NCBI GenBank assembly: GCA_031288035.1
Contig: JAITSG010000019.1
Coordinates: 1 to 30,759 of the forward strand
Reading direction: 5' to 3'
DNA from: Rickettsiales bacterium
Lineage (GTDB): Bacteria > Pseudomonadota > Alphaproteobacteria > Rs-D84 > CACZYB01
Length of the DNA: 30,759 nucleotides
Of this stretch, positions 1 to 7,123 are shown one piece after another. Under the pieces are notes generated by a model, which made no database searches, was not told the origin of the DNA, and was given only the letters and a program-made list of their open reading frames with translations. A program made the translations under genes and the position numbers. The stretch's first letter is position 1. Every line of letters begins with the position of its first letter.

Positions 1-92
1 CAGTGCCCGGCCATCGCTATGCGGATGACGCCCGGTCGGCTGAGGATGCGGCTATCGGCGCGCGCGGAGCGGCCGCGGACGTGGCGGACTAG
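1..92 (+). CDS. 3' end of an unidentified gene (partial)
   Basis: One plus-strand frame is open from the left edge to a TAG at 90-92. It reads as an Ala/Asp-rich tail ending in GAADVAD, a composition that looks like a natural protein C-terminus. About 30 codons are too few to name a family. It would converge on birA, whose stop is at 135, leaving a 42-bp gap with no clear terminator. It could be a chance open frame in G+C-rich DNA. Confidence 0.3.
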   Translation, partial: VPGHRYADDARSAEDAAIGARGAAADVAD

Positions 93-134
93 GGCGCGAA
101 AGCCGCCGCGTGGATGACGCCGTCTATTGCCATA

Positions 135-809
135 TCAAGTATTGAAGTTTTCCTTCGTCATCTCGCCGGACAGTATCGTGCGTCCGTCGAGGATGAGGCC
201 GCCGTTGATGTCGAGCCCTTCGAACACGCCTGTTATCGTTTCGCCACGGGACAGGATGGTTATCCGCTTTCCGATCCGGTACATGCGCGGGCTTATCCCC
301 TCTATGATTTTTGTAAAGTCTAGCGCAAGGTTGGCAAAGAGCCGCGCGATTATCCTTTCGCCAAGTTTTTCGGCGGTGATAGCTATCCCCTCGCGGGCGA
401 GGGAGGTGGTCGGATACGCGGATATGCCGGGGGGCGGGGCGTGGATTACGTTGACTCCTATGCCCGCTATCGCGAATTCGCCGTCGCGTTCGACCAGTAT
501 GCCGCATGCTTTCTTCACGTTGACGAGTATGTCGTTCGGCCATTTCACGAGAACCGCGTCCGAGTCTATCGCCTCCGCGACCGTCAGGGCGCTGACGAGC
601 GCCATGTCGGAAAACCGGCGGTTGCCAAGGCGTATCGCGGCGCTTAGGAACAGGTTGCCGCGCGGGCTGTACCATTTGTCGCCCTTCGTCGTGCGCCCGC
701 TCGTTTGTTCGTTCGCCGTGACGACGTACTCGCCGGGGGCGCGCTGCAAAAGCTCCTTCGCATAGTCGTTCGTGCTGCCCACGGTGTCCAGGTGTATCCT
801 ATTGAGCAT
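135..809 (-). CDS. birA: biotin--[acetyl-CoA-carboxylase] ligase (BirA, group I)
   Basis: This enzyme activates biotin with ATP and attaches it to the lysine of the biotin carboxyl carrier protein of acetyl-CoA carboxylase. At 224 aa it has the catalytic and C-terminal SH3-like domains but no N-terminal helix-turn-helix, so it should not be a repressor. Visible motifs are the N-terminal STNDYAKE segment, KWPNDI with the catalytic lysine, and a C-terminal beta segment containing GVFEGLD. The biotin-binding loop is unusual: the usual GRGRRG is replaced by GRTTKG, followed by the normal KWYSPRGNL. The ATG overlaps the end of rnhB by 11 bases, so it is the last gene of the slt-rnhB-birA operon and probably translationally coupled. 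Family assignment is firm; the effect of the altered loop is unknown. Confidence 0.93.
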   Translation of the reverse strand: MLNRIHLDTVGSTNDYAKELLQRAPGEYVVTANEQTSGRTTKGDKWYSPRGNLFLSAAIRLGNRRFSDMALVSALTVAEAIDSDAVLVKWPNDILVNVKKACGILVERDGEFAIAGIGVNVIHAPPPGISAYPTTSLAREGIAITAEKLGERIIARLFANLALDFTKIIEGISPRMYRIGKRITILSRGETITGVFEGLDINGGLILDGRTILSGEMTKENFNT

Positions 810-1422
810 ATTTTCTCACCGGCGCGTATGTTTTTCGGTGCAGGGGCGTCGGGCCGTATTTGGCGAGCTCGGCCATGTGCGCGGCCGTGCCGTATCCCTT
901 GTGCCTCGCGAAGTCGAACTGCGGGTATTCGCGGCCGAGGCTCTTGAGGGTCCTGTCTTTGATGACCTTGGCGACTATGGACGCCGCGGCGACGGAATAC
1001 GATCTCGAGTCCCCCTTGACCGCGCACACGGCGTTCGGAAGGTTTGGCGCGCGGTTGCCGTCTATTATATAATGCGCCCCCGGTATTTCGCGCGCGAGCT
1101 TTAGCCCGGCCTCGCGCATGGACTCCATCGTCGCGGCCAGTATGTTTGTTTCGTCTATCCGTCCTGCGTCCGCGGTCGCGAAGGCGTAAGCGAACGTGTC
1201 GCGTGGCAGGGCGGCCATCTCGTCGAATATCTCCTCGCGTTGGCGTTCGGAAAGTGTTTTCGAATCTTGTATCCGCGCCAGTGTTTCCGCCGGGAATTTT
1301 TCGCGGTTGATGAACGCGGCCGCTGCCGCCACAGGCCCGGCCAGGCACCCGCGCCCCGCCTCGTCTATCCCTATCGCCGGGCCGGGAAGCCCGTCCTCTA
1401 TTTCAAACGTCGGCCTATTCAC
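799..1422 (-). CDS. rnhB: ribonuclease HII
   Basis: Ribonuclease HII cuts the RNA strand of RNA-DNA hybrids and removes single ribonucleotides from DNA. The frame shows the family signatures in order: GIDEAGRGCLAGPV with the first acidic pair, DSKTLS, the IDG aspartate, a KGD...AAASIVAK block, and HKGYG...HRKTY near the C-terminus. I place the start at a GTG at 1422, giving 207 aa, the normal length. That start overlaps the stop of the upstream transglycosylase gene (1415-1417) by 8 bases. An ATG at 1530 would add 36 basic residues and overlap slt by over 100 bases, so it is less likely. Confidence 0.93.
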   Translation of the reverse strand: MNRPTFEIEDGLPGPAIGIDEAGRGCLAGPVAAAAAFINREKFPAETLARIQDSKTLSERQREEIFDEMAALPRDTFAYAFATADAGRIDETNILAATMESMREAGLKLAREIPGAHYIIDGNRAPNLPNAVCAVKGDSRSYSVAAASIVAKVIKDRTLKSLGREYPQFDFARHKGYGTAAHMAELAKYGPTPLHRKTYAPVRKYAQ

Positions 1423-3283
1423 GCGGATTCTCCGGCCGCGCCGCGATGCCGGCCTGGGAAAGTTCGTCCGGGCCTTCCTCGGCCTCGGCTTCCTCCCCGC
1501 TCTTCTTGTCAAGGTACTGTTCCAGCTCATGCATCTCGTCGGAGGTCAGGCGCTTGAAGTTGTGCGTGTCCGACGTGTATACCGGCCATTCGCCGCGCTC
1601 TATTTCCTCGAGGAACTCGTCCTTCTGGTACAGGCGGTTTTTGTATATCCACAGGTTGGCCATGACGCGCTTTATGTATATGCGCGTTTCCTTGAACCTT
1701 ACCGATTCGACGAAGAACAGGGGATCGTTTTCCCCGCCGTCCGTTTTCGCCAGCTGGCGCTTCAGGTTGCCCGGCCCGGCGTTATAGGCCAGCAGGAACT
1801 TGAACAGGTTGCCGTCTATCTCCGGCAGGTTCAGGAGATAGTCTATGTACATCTGGCCTATGTTGAGGTTTGTGGCGGCGTCGTACAGCTTGTCGCGTTT
1901 TTTCTTCCTGAGCGAGGAATCCTTCGCGATGAACGACGCGGTCGACGGCATTATTTGCAAAAGGCCGCGTGCGCCGACGTACGACTTCGCGCGCGGGTTG
2001 AAGCGCGATTCCTGCCTTATGACCGCGTTGATGAGGGCCGGGTCGATTTTCCATCCGTCGTCGGGATCTATGTCGAGTATCGGGTAGGCGGGCGCGGCGA
2101 ACCGGTTGGCCTCGGAATACTCCTTTATGTAATTGGCGACGTTTATGGACAGGAAAGGCATGTTCGCGATTTCCGCGACCGCCAGCACCGCGTTGACCAG
2201 CCCGTCTCCGGCGTCCGACACCGTAGCCAGCAGGTGTTTGAGCTCGTTCGCGGCCAGCTGCTTCTTGTCCAGCTGTAGGAGGGCCAGGGCGCGCACGCCG
2301 CCCGACCACGAGATTATCTCGCGCGCGTTTTCGAGCGTGAACCTCGGCTCGTCCCAGTTGATGTTGAATTTTTTGTTTAGCGTCTTTTGGGCGAGTATGC
2401 CGTAGAACGTCTTCGGGTACGACGCCGCTATGTCGAGGAGTTCTTCGCCGTCCGCCCGCGCGTCCTTGTCCTCTATGCGTTCGTTCGCGCGCCAGGCCCA
2501 GTACGCGCCCGCGGATATGTTGTCGGCCGGAAGGTATTTCTCGGTTGCGACCCGCCGGAAATGGTCGCGGGACTTTTCATAGTTCTTCTGCCGCCAGTGC
2601 ACGAGCCCGAGGACCCAGTTCGCGATATAGAAGTCGAGCTCTTCCGAGGGCTCGGCCGCCCACAGTATGGCGTCGTCGTCGTCGTCGTTCAGGAAGAACG
2701 CGAAGGCCAGGAACGCCTCCATGCGGAGATAGTCCGCGCGCGCGATGAACCTTTTCGCGCTCGGGTGCTCCATGGCGTTGCGCGCGCTTTTCGTGTCCGT
2801 CTTTCGTATGGCGCGGTTGAACCGGCGCAGCAGTGTCTTGACGTCCTGGGCCGCGGCCTTTCCCAGGTGGCCGTACCCGTACTGTATCATCTGGTATAGC
2901 TTCGCGTTGTCGTTCGGGAAATACGACGTCGGCGACGATTCCCTCTTCGGTTTCTTCAGGTCCTTTTTCGCGCCCTTCCTGAGCCCTAGGTTGTATATGT
3001 CGTTCGCGACGGGAAGGTCGCTGTATTTCTTAAGCCAGTCGCGCGCCTCTGAGAACCTGGTGGCGTAGTAGGGGCTCATGTAGCGCTGGTGGAGCACGTA
3101 TCCCATCAATATGTCGTTGGATATATTCTTTATTTCCTTGTCCGCGGCCGCGAATGCCCCCTTGTCCTGGATTTCGAACACCTTCGCGTACGTTTCGACG
3201 TCGTTGTCGTACAGGACCCTCGGCGTCTGCGCCGTTGCTGCCGTCGATGCAGCCAGAGCGATCATAAGTACGAGTTTTTTCAA
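1415..3283 (-). CDS. slt: soluble lytic murein transglycosylase (Slt70-like)
   Basis: A periplasmic enzyme that cleaves the MurNAc-GlcNAc bond of peptidoglycan to form anhydro-muropeptides. The long alpha-helical region (about residues 40-400) resembles the superhelical domain of Slt70. The C-terminal SLT domain (about 415-560) carries RQESRFNP with the catalytic Glu near residue 425, GARGLLQIMPSTA, NIGQMYIDYL and LLAYNAGPG. I choose the TTG at 3283 because it has AAGGA five bases upstream and gives a compact signal peptide (MKKLVLMIALAASTAATA, cut before QTP). ATGs at 3310 and 3337 would put charged residues in front of the signal peptide. Length is then 622 aa. The tail (EEAEAEEGPDE) is acidic. 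It leads the operon with rnhB and birA. Confidence 0.92.
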   Translation of the reverse strand: MKKLVLMIALAASTAATAQTPRVLYDNDVETYAKVFEIQDKGAFAAADKEIKNISNDILMGYVLHQRYMSPYYATRFSEARDWLKKYSDLPVANDIYNLGLRKGAKKDLKKPKRESSPTSYFPNDNAKLYQMIQYGYGHLGKAAAQDVKTLLRRFNRAIRKTDTKSARNAMEHPSAKRFIARADYLRMEAFLAFAFFLNDDDDDAILWAAEPSEELDFYIANWVLGLVHWRQKNYEKSRDHFRRVATEKYLPADNISAGAYWAWRANERIEDKDARADGEELLDIAASYPKTFYGILAQKTLNKKFNINWDEPRFTLENAREIISWSGGVRALALLQLDKKQLAANELKHLLATVSDAGDGLVNAVLAVAEIANMPFLSINVANYIKEYSEANRFAAPAYPILDIDPDDGWKIDPALINAVIRQESRFNPRAKSYVGARGLLQIMPSTASFIAKDSSLRKKKRDKLYDAATNLNIGQMYIDYLLNLPEIDGNLFKFLLAYNAGPGNLKRQLAKTDGGENDPLFFVESVRFKETRIYIKRVMANLWIYKNRLYQKDEFLEEIERGEWPVYTSDTHNFKRLTSDEMHELEQYLDKKSGEEAEAEEGPDELSQAGIAARPENPRE

Positions 3284-3308
3284 TTTTTCCTTCCGGTCAC
3301 GATGAGCC

Positions 3309-3337
3309 ATTCTAACCCGCCCGTGAAATTTTTGCAA
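3309..3337 (-). promoter_or_regulatory. promoter of the slt-rnhB-birA operon
   Basis: Read on the minus strand, TTGCAA (3337-3332) and TAGAAT (3314-3309) are separated by 17 bases, close to the sigma-70 consensus. It would start transcription about 20 bases before the chosen TTG start of slt. Its -35 box lies 8 bases from the -35 box of the divergent plus-strand promoter that serves the phage-like cassette. Confidence 0.6.
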
Positions 3338-3345
3338 TTTTTAAC

Positions 3346-3374
3346 TTGACATCTGAGAACAAATAGCGTATATT
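3346..3374 (+). promoter_or_regulatory. promoter of the phage-like cassette
   Basis: TTGACA (3346-3351) and TATATT (3369-3374) with a 17-base spacer form a near-perfect sigma-70 promoter. The expected start is about 3381, only a few bases before an intrinsic terminator at 3386-3416, so expression of the cassette probably depends on read-through. Confidence 0.75.
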
Positions 3375-3385
3375 GCGGCTCAAGT

Positions 3386-3416
3386 CAACGGGGAAAGTGT
3401 GCCCGTTGTTTTTTTT
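3386..3416 (+). terminator. intrinsic terminator directly after the cassette promoter
   Basis: A perfect 7-bp stem, CAACGGG (3386-3392) with CCCGTTG (3402-3408), is followed by eight T. It begins about 5 bases after the expected transcription start and 40 bases before the first gene, so unless read through it would cut the message at about 35 nt. A second short T-run follows at 3432-3437. Confidence 0.75.
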
Positions 3417-3455
3417 GTCGCTTTGCGGCGGATTTTTTCATTTTTGGAAACGGAC

Positions 3456-3863
3456 ATGGCGACTGGTCTTTATACGGCGCGCAACGCGTCGGCATTGGCC
3501 CGCGCTTTGTTCGCGACGCAAAAGGACGCGCCGCCTATCCTCCGCCTCGCCATCGCGCATGCGGCCGTCAACCGGTATCTGTACGAGCGAGACCTCGATC
3601 CCGGCGCGGACTTCGTGTCCGTCGTCGCGGACGAAGAGCTGTTCGAATGCTGGGGCGACCCGCGGTCTTTCTCGGAATGCACGGGCGACGCCCGGTACGG
3701 CGAGTGCTTCGCCGCGGCCAAGGGCGTCCTGAGCGGCGGCCTCGGCGATCCGACGAATTGCTCGCGCCGGTTCCATGCGCGGTTCCGCAGCCCTGTATGG
3801 GCCATAGGGCTCGTCCCCGCCGCGCGCATAGGCGGATATCTTTTCTATAACAACTGCGACTAG
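3456..3863 (+). CDS. SleB/CwlJ-like cell-wall hydrolase, phage endolysin type
   Basis: At 135 aa this matches the Hydrolase_2 (SleB) family. It has an N-terminal LARALFA helix, the LRLAIAHAAVNR helix corresponding to the AVxNR motif, DPTN...RFHA, and a C-terminal ARIGGYLFY matching the family's GxHxFY ending. Such small SleB-like enzymes occur in podovirus morphogenesis clusters, where they cut peptidoglycan for lysis or DNA entry. The ATG at 3456 follows GGAAACGGAC. An in-frame ATG at 3399 would add 19 residues encoded by the terminator region and is less likely. The position of the usual catalytic Glu (xYxEAR) seems to be Thr (LFATQK), so activity is uncertain. It is the first gene of the cassette, 15 bases before the scaffold gene. 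Confidence 0.75.
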   Translation: MATGLYTARNASALARALFATQKDAPPILRLAIAHAAVNRYLYERDLDPGADFVSVVADEELFECWGDPRSFSECTGDARYGECFAAAKGVLSGGLGDPTNCSRRFHARFRSPVWAIGLVPAARIGGYLFYNNCD

Positions 3864-3878
3864 CTGAAAGGAAGCACG

Positions 3879-4448
3879 ATGAAGAAAGAAAACAAGGACG
3901 GGGATTCCGTTTTGGATCTGGCTCTCGCCACGGACGGGGATTCGGCCGGGAGTTGCGGCCCGGACATAAAGGACGGCATGGCGGAGGCGTGCGAGGCCAT
4001 TGCCGGGCGGCTCAGGGCCTCCGGCATGACGCCCGGCCAGATCAAGCTGGTGTGCGATCTGGCCGCCGAGGTCCTGGAGCCGGCGATAGAAAGCGTGGCC
4101 GAGCATTACCGCGCCTTGCGCGAGCTGGAAAAGCTCGAGGAGTATTTCGGCGGCGAGGAGCGCTTCGACGAGATAAGCCGCCAGATAATCTCGTGGGGAA
4201 GGAAGAGCCTTCCGTCGGACGTCTTTGAGACTCTCGGCACCACGTGCCAGGGCGTGATAGCGCTGTACGGCATGATGCAGAGCTCCGAGCCTGTGGTCGC
4301 GAACGTCGCCGGCGCGAAGCCCGGCGCGATGACCGAGGCAAAGCTCCGCGACATGATGCGCGATCCGCGTTATTGGCGCGACAACGACGCCGAGTTCGTT
4401 AAATCCGTCGGCGATGGTTTCAGGAAATTGTACGACCGCCGGGCGTGA
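3879..4448 (+). CDS. phage capsid assembly (scaffolding) protein, T7 gp9-like
   Basis: A 189-aa acidic, helical protein. The C-terminus (LRDMMRDPRYWRDND then EFVKSVGDGFRKLY) is the pattern typical of podovirus scaffolding proteins, which help capsid subunits form a procapsid around the portal and are then removed. The middle (about residues 45-90) is rich in Glu and Leu and likely helical. The ATG follows GAAAGGAAGC. It sits right behind the SleB-like gene and ahead of the capsid gene, as scaffold normally does, but two unrelated genes intervene here. The assignment rests on the C-terminal pattern and position. Confidence 0.8.
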   Translation: MKKENKDGDSVLDLALATDGDSAGSCGPDIKDGMAEACEAIAGRLRASGMTPGQIKLVCDLAAEVLEPAIESVAEHYRALRELEKLEEYFGGEERFDEISRQIISWGRKSLPSDVFETLGTTCQGVIALYGMMQSSEPVVANVAGAKPGAMTEAKLRDMMRDPRYWRDNDAEFVKSVGDGFRKLYDRRA

Positions 4449-4463
4449 TTTTTAAATTGCCTC

Positions 4464-4492
4464 TTGCGTATATGGGAAACATATGTTAAAAT
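4464..4492 (+). promoter_or_regulatory. promoter for the H1-like gene
   Basis: TTGCGT (4464-4469), a 17-base spacer and TAAAAT (4487-4492). The expected start is near 4499, 27 bases before the ATG of the H1-like gene, which has AGGAGAG as ribosome site. This gives the inserted pair of genes a transcription start of its own inside the cassette. Confidence 0.6.
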
Positions 4493-4525
4493 GAAAGCGT
4501 CTTTTGTTTAACATAGGAGAGAGAA

Positions 4526-4798
4526 ATGTTCAAAAGCATAATAAAGAAGACGACCGCGAAGCCGGCTGCGAAGAAGCCCGCCGTGAAGAAGGCCGTCAAG
4601 AAGCCCGCGGTGGCTGCGAAAAAGCCGGTGAAGAAGGTGGCGGCCAAGAAGCCCGTCGCCAAGAAGTCGGTGACCGTGAAAAAGGCTCCCGCGAAGAAGA
4701 AGCCCGTCGCGAAGAAGGCTTCGGTGAAGGTTTCCGTCGCGAAGAAGCCCGTTGCCAAGAAGGCGCCGGCTAAAAAAAAAGTAGCGAAAAAGAAATAA
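4526..4798 (+). CDS. histone H1-like lysine/alanine-rich DNA-binding protein
   Basis: 90 aa consisting almost wholly of Lys, Ala, Val and Pro in repeating KKPVAKK / KKAPAKK units, like the C-terminal tail of histone H1 and the bacterial H1-like proteins of Chlamydia and Bordetella. Such proteins bind and condense DNA without sequence specificity. The gene has a strong ribosome site (AGGAGAGAGAA) and its own promoter. It lies between the scaffold and capsid genes, where a DNA-condensing protein could matter for packaging, but a host nucleoid role is equally possible. Simple-sequence composition means similarity to other H1-like tails does not prove homology. Confidence 0.8.
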   Translation: MFKSIIKKTTAKPAAKKPAVKKAVKKPAVAAKKPVKKVAAKKPVAKKSVTVKKAPAKKKPVAKKASVKVSVAKKPVAKKAPAKKKVAKKK

Positions 4799-4845
4799 GT
4801 TCTGTTCGTTTGCTAAGGGGGAATCCCGCCGCGGCCAAGGACATT

Positions 4846-5370
4846 GTGTTCAAGAGCCGGCTGGCGGGATTTTTCTACGCCAGGGCCAAGGGCATCCTGC
4901 ACGTGTGGATGACCATAGTCGTGGTGGGATCGTTTTTGAACATATTCTCCAAGAAGATAATCGCCTATCGCGAGCTCGCGTTCACCATGTCGCCGATAGA
5001 GGTGATGTCCATAGAGCTGATGAACAGCATAGCCGTCATGATGCTCGAGTTGTTCCTGCCCGTCCTGTTGGTTGTTTCGGCGGTGAAGGTGCTTATAGCG
5101 CGCAGGTACGGCGTGTATCTTCCGCAGAAGCTGCGCGACGGGACTAAGTACAGGCTGCGCGTTTCGCTCCTTCTTGGCGGCCTTCTCGGGCTGTGGTTCT
5201 TCGCGTACACGAACACGTTCGCCGGATCGGCCGGCCTCGGGATATTGCTGCGCTCGTCCGCCGAGGTGGCCGTGATGCTGTTCGCGTGCTCGTTCCTGAC
5301 GTTCGCGATGCTGGCCGGCCTGATGCACGGCTTTTCGCCCATACTCTCTCTCAAGGCGCGAAGGAAATAG
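4846..5370 (+). CDS. four-helix membrane protein of unknown function
   Basis: About 174 aa with four predicted membrane helices, around residues 18-36, 55-80, 103-122 and 130-155, separated by short basic loops. I do not recognise a family. I choose GTG at 4846, which has AAGGA just upstream; a TTG at 4810 would add 12 residues. It follows the H1-like gene by 47 bases and is followed at 5399 by an intrinsic terminator, so these two genes probably form one transcript from the promoter at 4464. In this setting a holin-like role is conceivable, but four helices and the length do not fit a standard class and I do not claim it. Confidence 0.7.
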   Translation: MFKSRLAGFFYARAKGILHVWMTIVVVGSFLNIFSKKIIAYRELAFTMSPIEVMSIELMNSIAVMMLELFLPVLLVVSAVKVLIARRYGVYLPQKLRDGTKYRLRVSLLLGGLLGLWFFAYTNTFAGSAGLGILLRSSAEVAVMLFACSFLTFAMLAGLMHGFSPILSLKARRK

Positions 5371-5398
5371 TTTCGGCGTTTCGTCGGAAACACACCGT

Positions 5399-5425
5399 CC
5401 CCCGGTTCGTCCGGGGGATTTTTTT
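5399..5425 (+). terminator. intrinsic terminator just before the capsid gene
   Basis: CCCCCGG (5399-5405), loop TTCGT, CCGGGGG (5411-5417), then A and seven T. It ends 17 bases before the capsid ATG, leaving no room for a promoter between them. Messages for the capsid gene must therefore pass through it or be processed at it. Confidence 0.8.
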
Positions 5426-5442
5426 AACTGAAAGGAAAAAAT

Positions 5443-6267
5443 ATGAGCATAGAAGATTCGTTTATCAAGCAGTTCGAGGCCGAAGTGCACCTTGCTTTCC
5501 AGCAGACGGGGACCAAGCTCAGGTCGACCGTCCGCACGAAGACGGGTGTGAAGGGCTCCAGCACCACGTTCCAGAAGATCGGGACCGGCGCCGCGGCCAC
5601 GAAGACCAGGAACGGCGCGGTCCCGGTGATGAGCCTGGAGCACGCTCCGGTCGAATGCGTCCTTACCGACTATTACGCCGGCGACTATATAGACGAGCTT
5701 GACGAGATCAAGGTGAATATAGACGAGCGCCGCGTGGTGGCCTCGGCCGGCGCGTACGCCCTCGGGCGAAAGTCGGACGAGCTTATCGTGGCCAAGCTCG
5801 CCTCCGCGACGCAGTCCGTTCCTGTCGGGACTTCCGGCATGACGAAGGCGAAGGTCCTCGCCGCGCTCGAGATCATAAACGGCGCGGACGTCCCCGACGA
5901 CGGCCAGCGCTTCGGCATAGTCGGCGTCCACCAGTGGAACGAGCTCTTGAACATGCCGGAATTTTCGAGCGCCGAATACGTGGGCGATTCGTATCCTCTG
6001 CTCAAGGGCACGGAATCGAGGAAGTGGATGGGCGTCAACTGGATAATGTACAACGGCCTTCCGTTCGCCTCCGGCAACCGCACGTGCTTCGTCTATCACA
6101 AGAACGCCGTGGGCCACGCGAGCGGCTCCGAGGTCAAGACCGACATATCGTGGGTCGGCGAGAAGGCCGCGCATTTCGTGTCCAGCTCCATGAGCCAGGG
6201 CGCGGCGCTTATCGACGTCTCCGGCGTGGTGAAGATAGTGTGCGACGACGACGCCGCGATAGCTTAA
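5443..6267 (+). CDS. phage major capsid protein, podovirus type
   Basis: 274 aa, resembling the capsid proteins of small marine and alphaproteobacterial podoviruses (HK97 fold expected). Supporting features are the N-terminal FIKQFEAEVHLAFQQTGTKL, a TFQKIGTG stretch typical of capsid proteins that lack a long N-arm, the ASAGAYALGRKSDELI helix, GIVGVHQWNELL, and the WMGVNWIMYNGLP segment followed by a C-terminal DISWVGEKAAHFV and a last beta-rich part. The ATG has AAAGGA upstream. The frame is intact, and no cleaved prodomain is evident. It opens the tail-gene run and is bracketed by terminators at 5399-5425 and 6279-6333, which would help make a separate, abundant mRNA. Confidence 0.87.
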   Translation: MSIEDSFIKQFEAEVHLAFQQTGTKLRSTVRTKTGVKGSSTTFQKIGTGAAATKTRNGAVPVMSLEHAPVECVLTDYYAGDYIDELDEIKVNIDERRVVASAGAYALGRKSDELIVAKLASATQSVPVGTSGMTKAKVLAALEIINGADVPDDGQRFGIVGVHQWNELLNMPEFSSAEYVGDSYPLLKGTESRKWMGVNWIMYNGLPFASGNRTCFVYHKNAVGHASGSEVKTDISWVGEKAAHFVSSSMSQGAALIDVSGVVKIVCDDDAAIA

Positions 6268-6278
6268 GCCGGCAAGCC

Positions 6279-6333
6279 CGCCCGCCCGCCGTTTCCACGG
6301 CCGTTTTCCGGCCCCGGGCGGCGGGCGTTTTTT
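6279..6333 (+). terminator. intrinsic terminator between capsid gene and tail genes
   Basis: A G+C-rich structure: CGCCCGCC-type strand around 6279-6290 pairs with GGCGGGCG at 6320-6327, with an inner GGCC/GGCC hairpin, followed by six T (6328-6333). It sits 12 bases after the capsid stop and 17 bases before the next ATG. It probably lowers tail-gene expression relative to capsid. Confidence 0.75.
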
Positions 6334-6349
6334 ATCGAAAGGATTTCAC

Positions 6350-6586
6350 ATGGACTCGAAGAACCTGTCCGTTCTCTCGTATTCGAACGGATTCACGCTT
6401 TGGCACTACAAGACCGACGACGACAGGGCGGCCGTCATGGGGCCCGGGTATTTTTCCGTCATGGCGGGCGTTTTCAATCCCGGCGACGCGATGTTCGTCA
6501 CGTATTGCGGCGGCAGGCGCAGGTTTTCCGAGCTTGCCGTCATGGACGGCTCCGGCGGCGAGGTGACCCTCGTCGGTATGAGATAG
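6350..6586 (+). CDS. small podovirus protein next to the capsid gene
   Basis: A 78-aa protein with NGFTLWHYKT near residue 13 and a GYFSVMAGVFNPGDAMFV segment. Proteins with the NGFTLWHY pattern recur beside capsid and tail tubular genes in podovirus clusters, but their role is not known to me; a head-decoration or completion function would suit the size and place. The ATG has GAAAGGATTTC upstream. The next gene starts 8 bases after its stop. Confidence 0.7.
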   Translation: MDSKNLSVLSYSNGFTLWHYKTDDDRAAVMGPGYFSVMAGVFNPGDAMFVTYCGGRRRFSELAVMDGSGGEVTLVGMR

Positions 6587-6594
6587 GGGGACTT

Positions 6595-7122
6595 ATGAAC
6601 AGTATAGAATTGTGCTCGCAGGCGCTCGTGAAGATAGGGGCGGCCCCGATAGTGTCGTTCGACGACGGCTCTCTGGAGGCTTCGGTCGCGTCGTACGCGT
6701 ATCCGCTTGCGAAAAGAAAGCTGCTTTCCAGCTTCGCGTGGGGCTTCGCCACGAAATCGGCGAGGCTGAGCAGCCTTTCCGGCGGGGCGTTCGCCGTTCC
6801 GAACGATTTCCTGCGCGCGATATGCGTGCGCCCGAAATGTGCGTACGCGATAACGGGCCACAAGCTCGCGGCCGACGCTGATGCGATAGAGCTCGACTAC
6901 GTCGCCGACGTTGGCGAGGAGCTTTTCCCGCCGCTTTTCGAAAGCGCGCTGATGTATTCGCTTGCGGCGGAGTTTGCGATGTCGCTTTTGGATGACAGCG
7001 CCAGGTACAACCTTATGGAGCATACCGCGCTCTTGGAATTGCGCGAGGCTAGGTTCCAGGACAGCAGCCAGAAGAGCGCGAAGTCGATAAAGGGCTTCCC
7101 TCTCGTCGATGCGAGGAAATGA
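6595..7122 (+). CDS. tail tubular protein A (T7 gp11-like)
   Basis: 175 aa. The N-terminus (SIELCSQALVKIGAAPI then SFDDGSLEA) is a hallmark of the T7 gp11-like family, with the following region (YPLAKRKLLSSFAWGFATK, VPNDFLRA, ALMYSLAAEFAMSLL) also matching. Gp11 forms the ring that joins the portal to the tail nozzle. The ATG at 6595 has AGGGGGA just upstream and lies 8 bases after the stop of the preceding gene. It ends one base before the start of tail tubular protein B. Usual length is about 190 aa, so it is essentially full length. Confidence 0.88.
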   Translation: MNSIELCSQALVKIGAAPIVSFDDGSLEASVASYAYPLAKRKLLSSFAWGFATKSARLSSLSGGAFAVPNDFLRAICVRPKCAYAITGHKLAADADAIELDYVADVGEELFPPLFESALMYSLAAEFAMSLLDDSARYNLMEHTALLELREARFQDSSQKSAKSIKGFPLVDARK

Positions 7123-7123
7123 C

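Noticed and set aside
3456..3863. Sporulation germination enzyme
   Set aside because: SleB-like domains are widespread in phages of Gram-negative bacteria; the context is a phage morphogenesis cluster and no sporulation gene is present.
4486..4758. A Phe/Ala/Thr-rich hydrophobic protein on the minus strand
   Set aside because: It is the exact antisense of the lysine-rich H1-like gene, which has a promoter and a strong ribosome site; the hydrophobic look comes from reading the Lys codons backwards.
4813..6174. A 453-aa open frame antisense to the membrane-protein and capsid genes
   Set aside because: Arg/His-rich, no motifs, no ribosome site, and lies opposite well-supported genes; it is a by-product of G+C-rich codon bias. 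The same holds for long antisense frames at 8692-10482 and 1196-2278.
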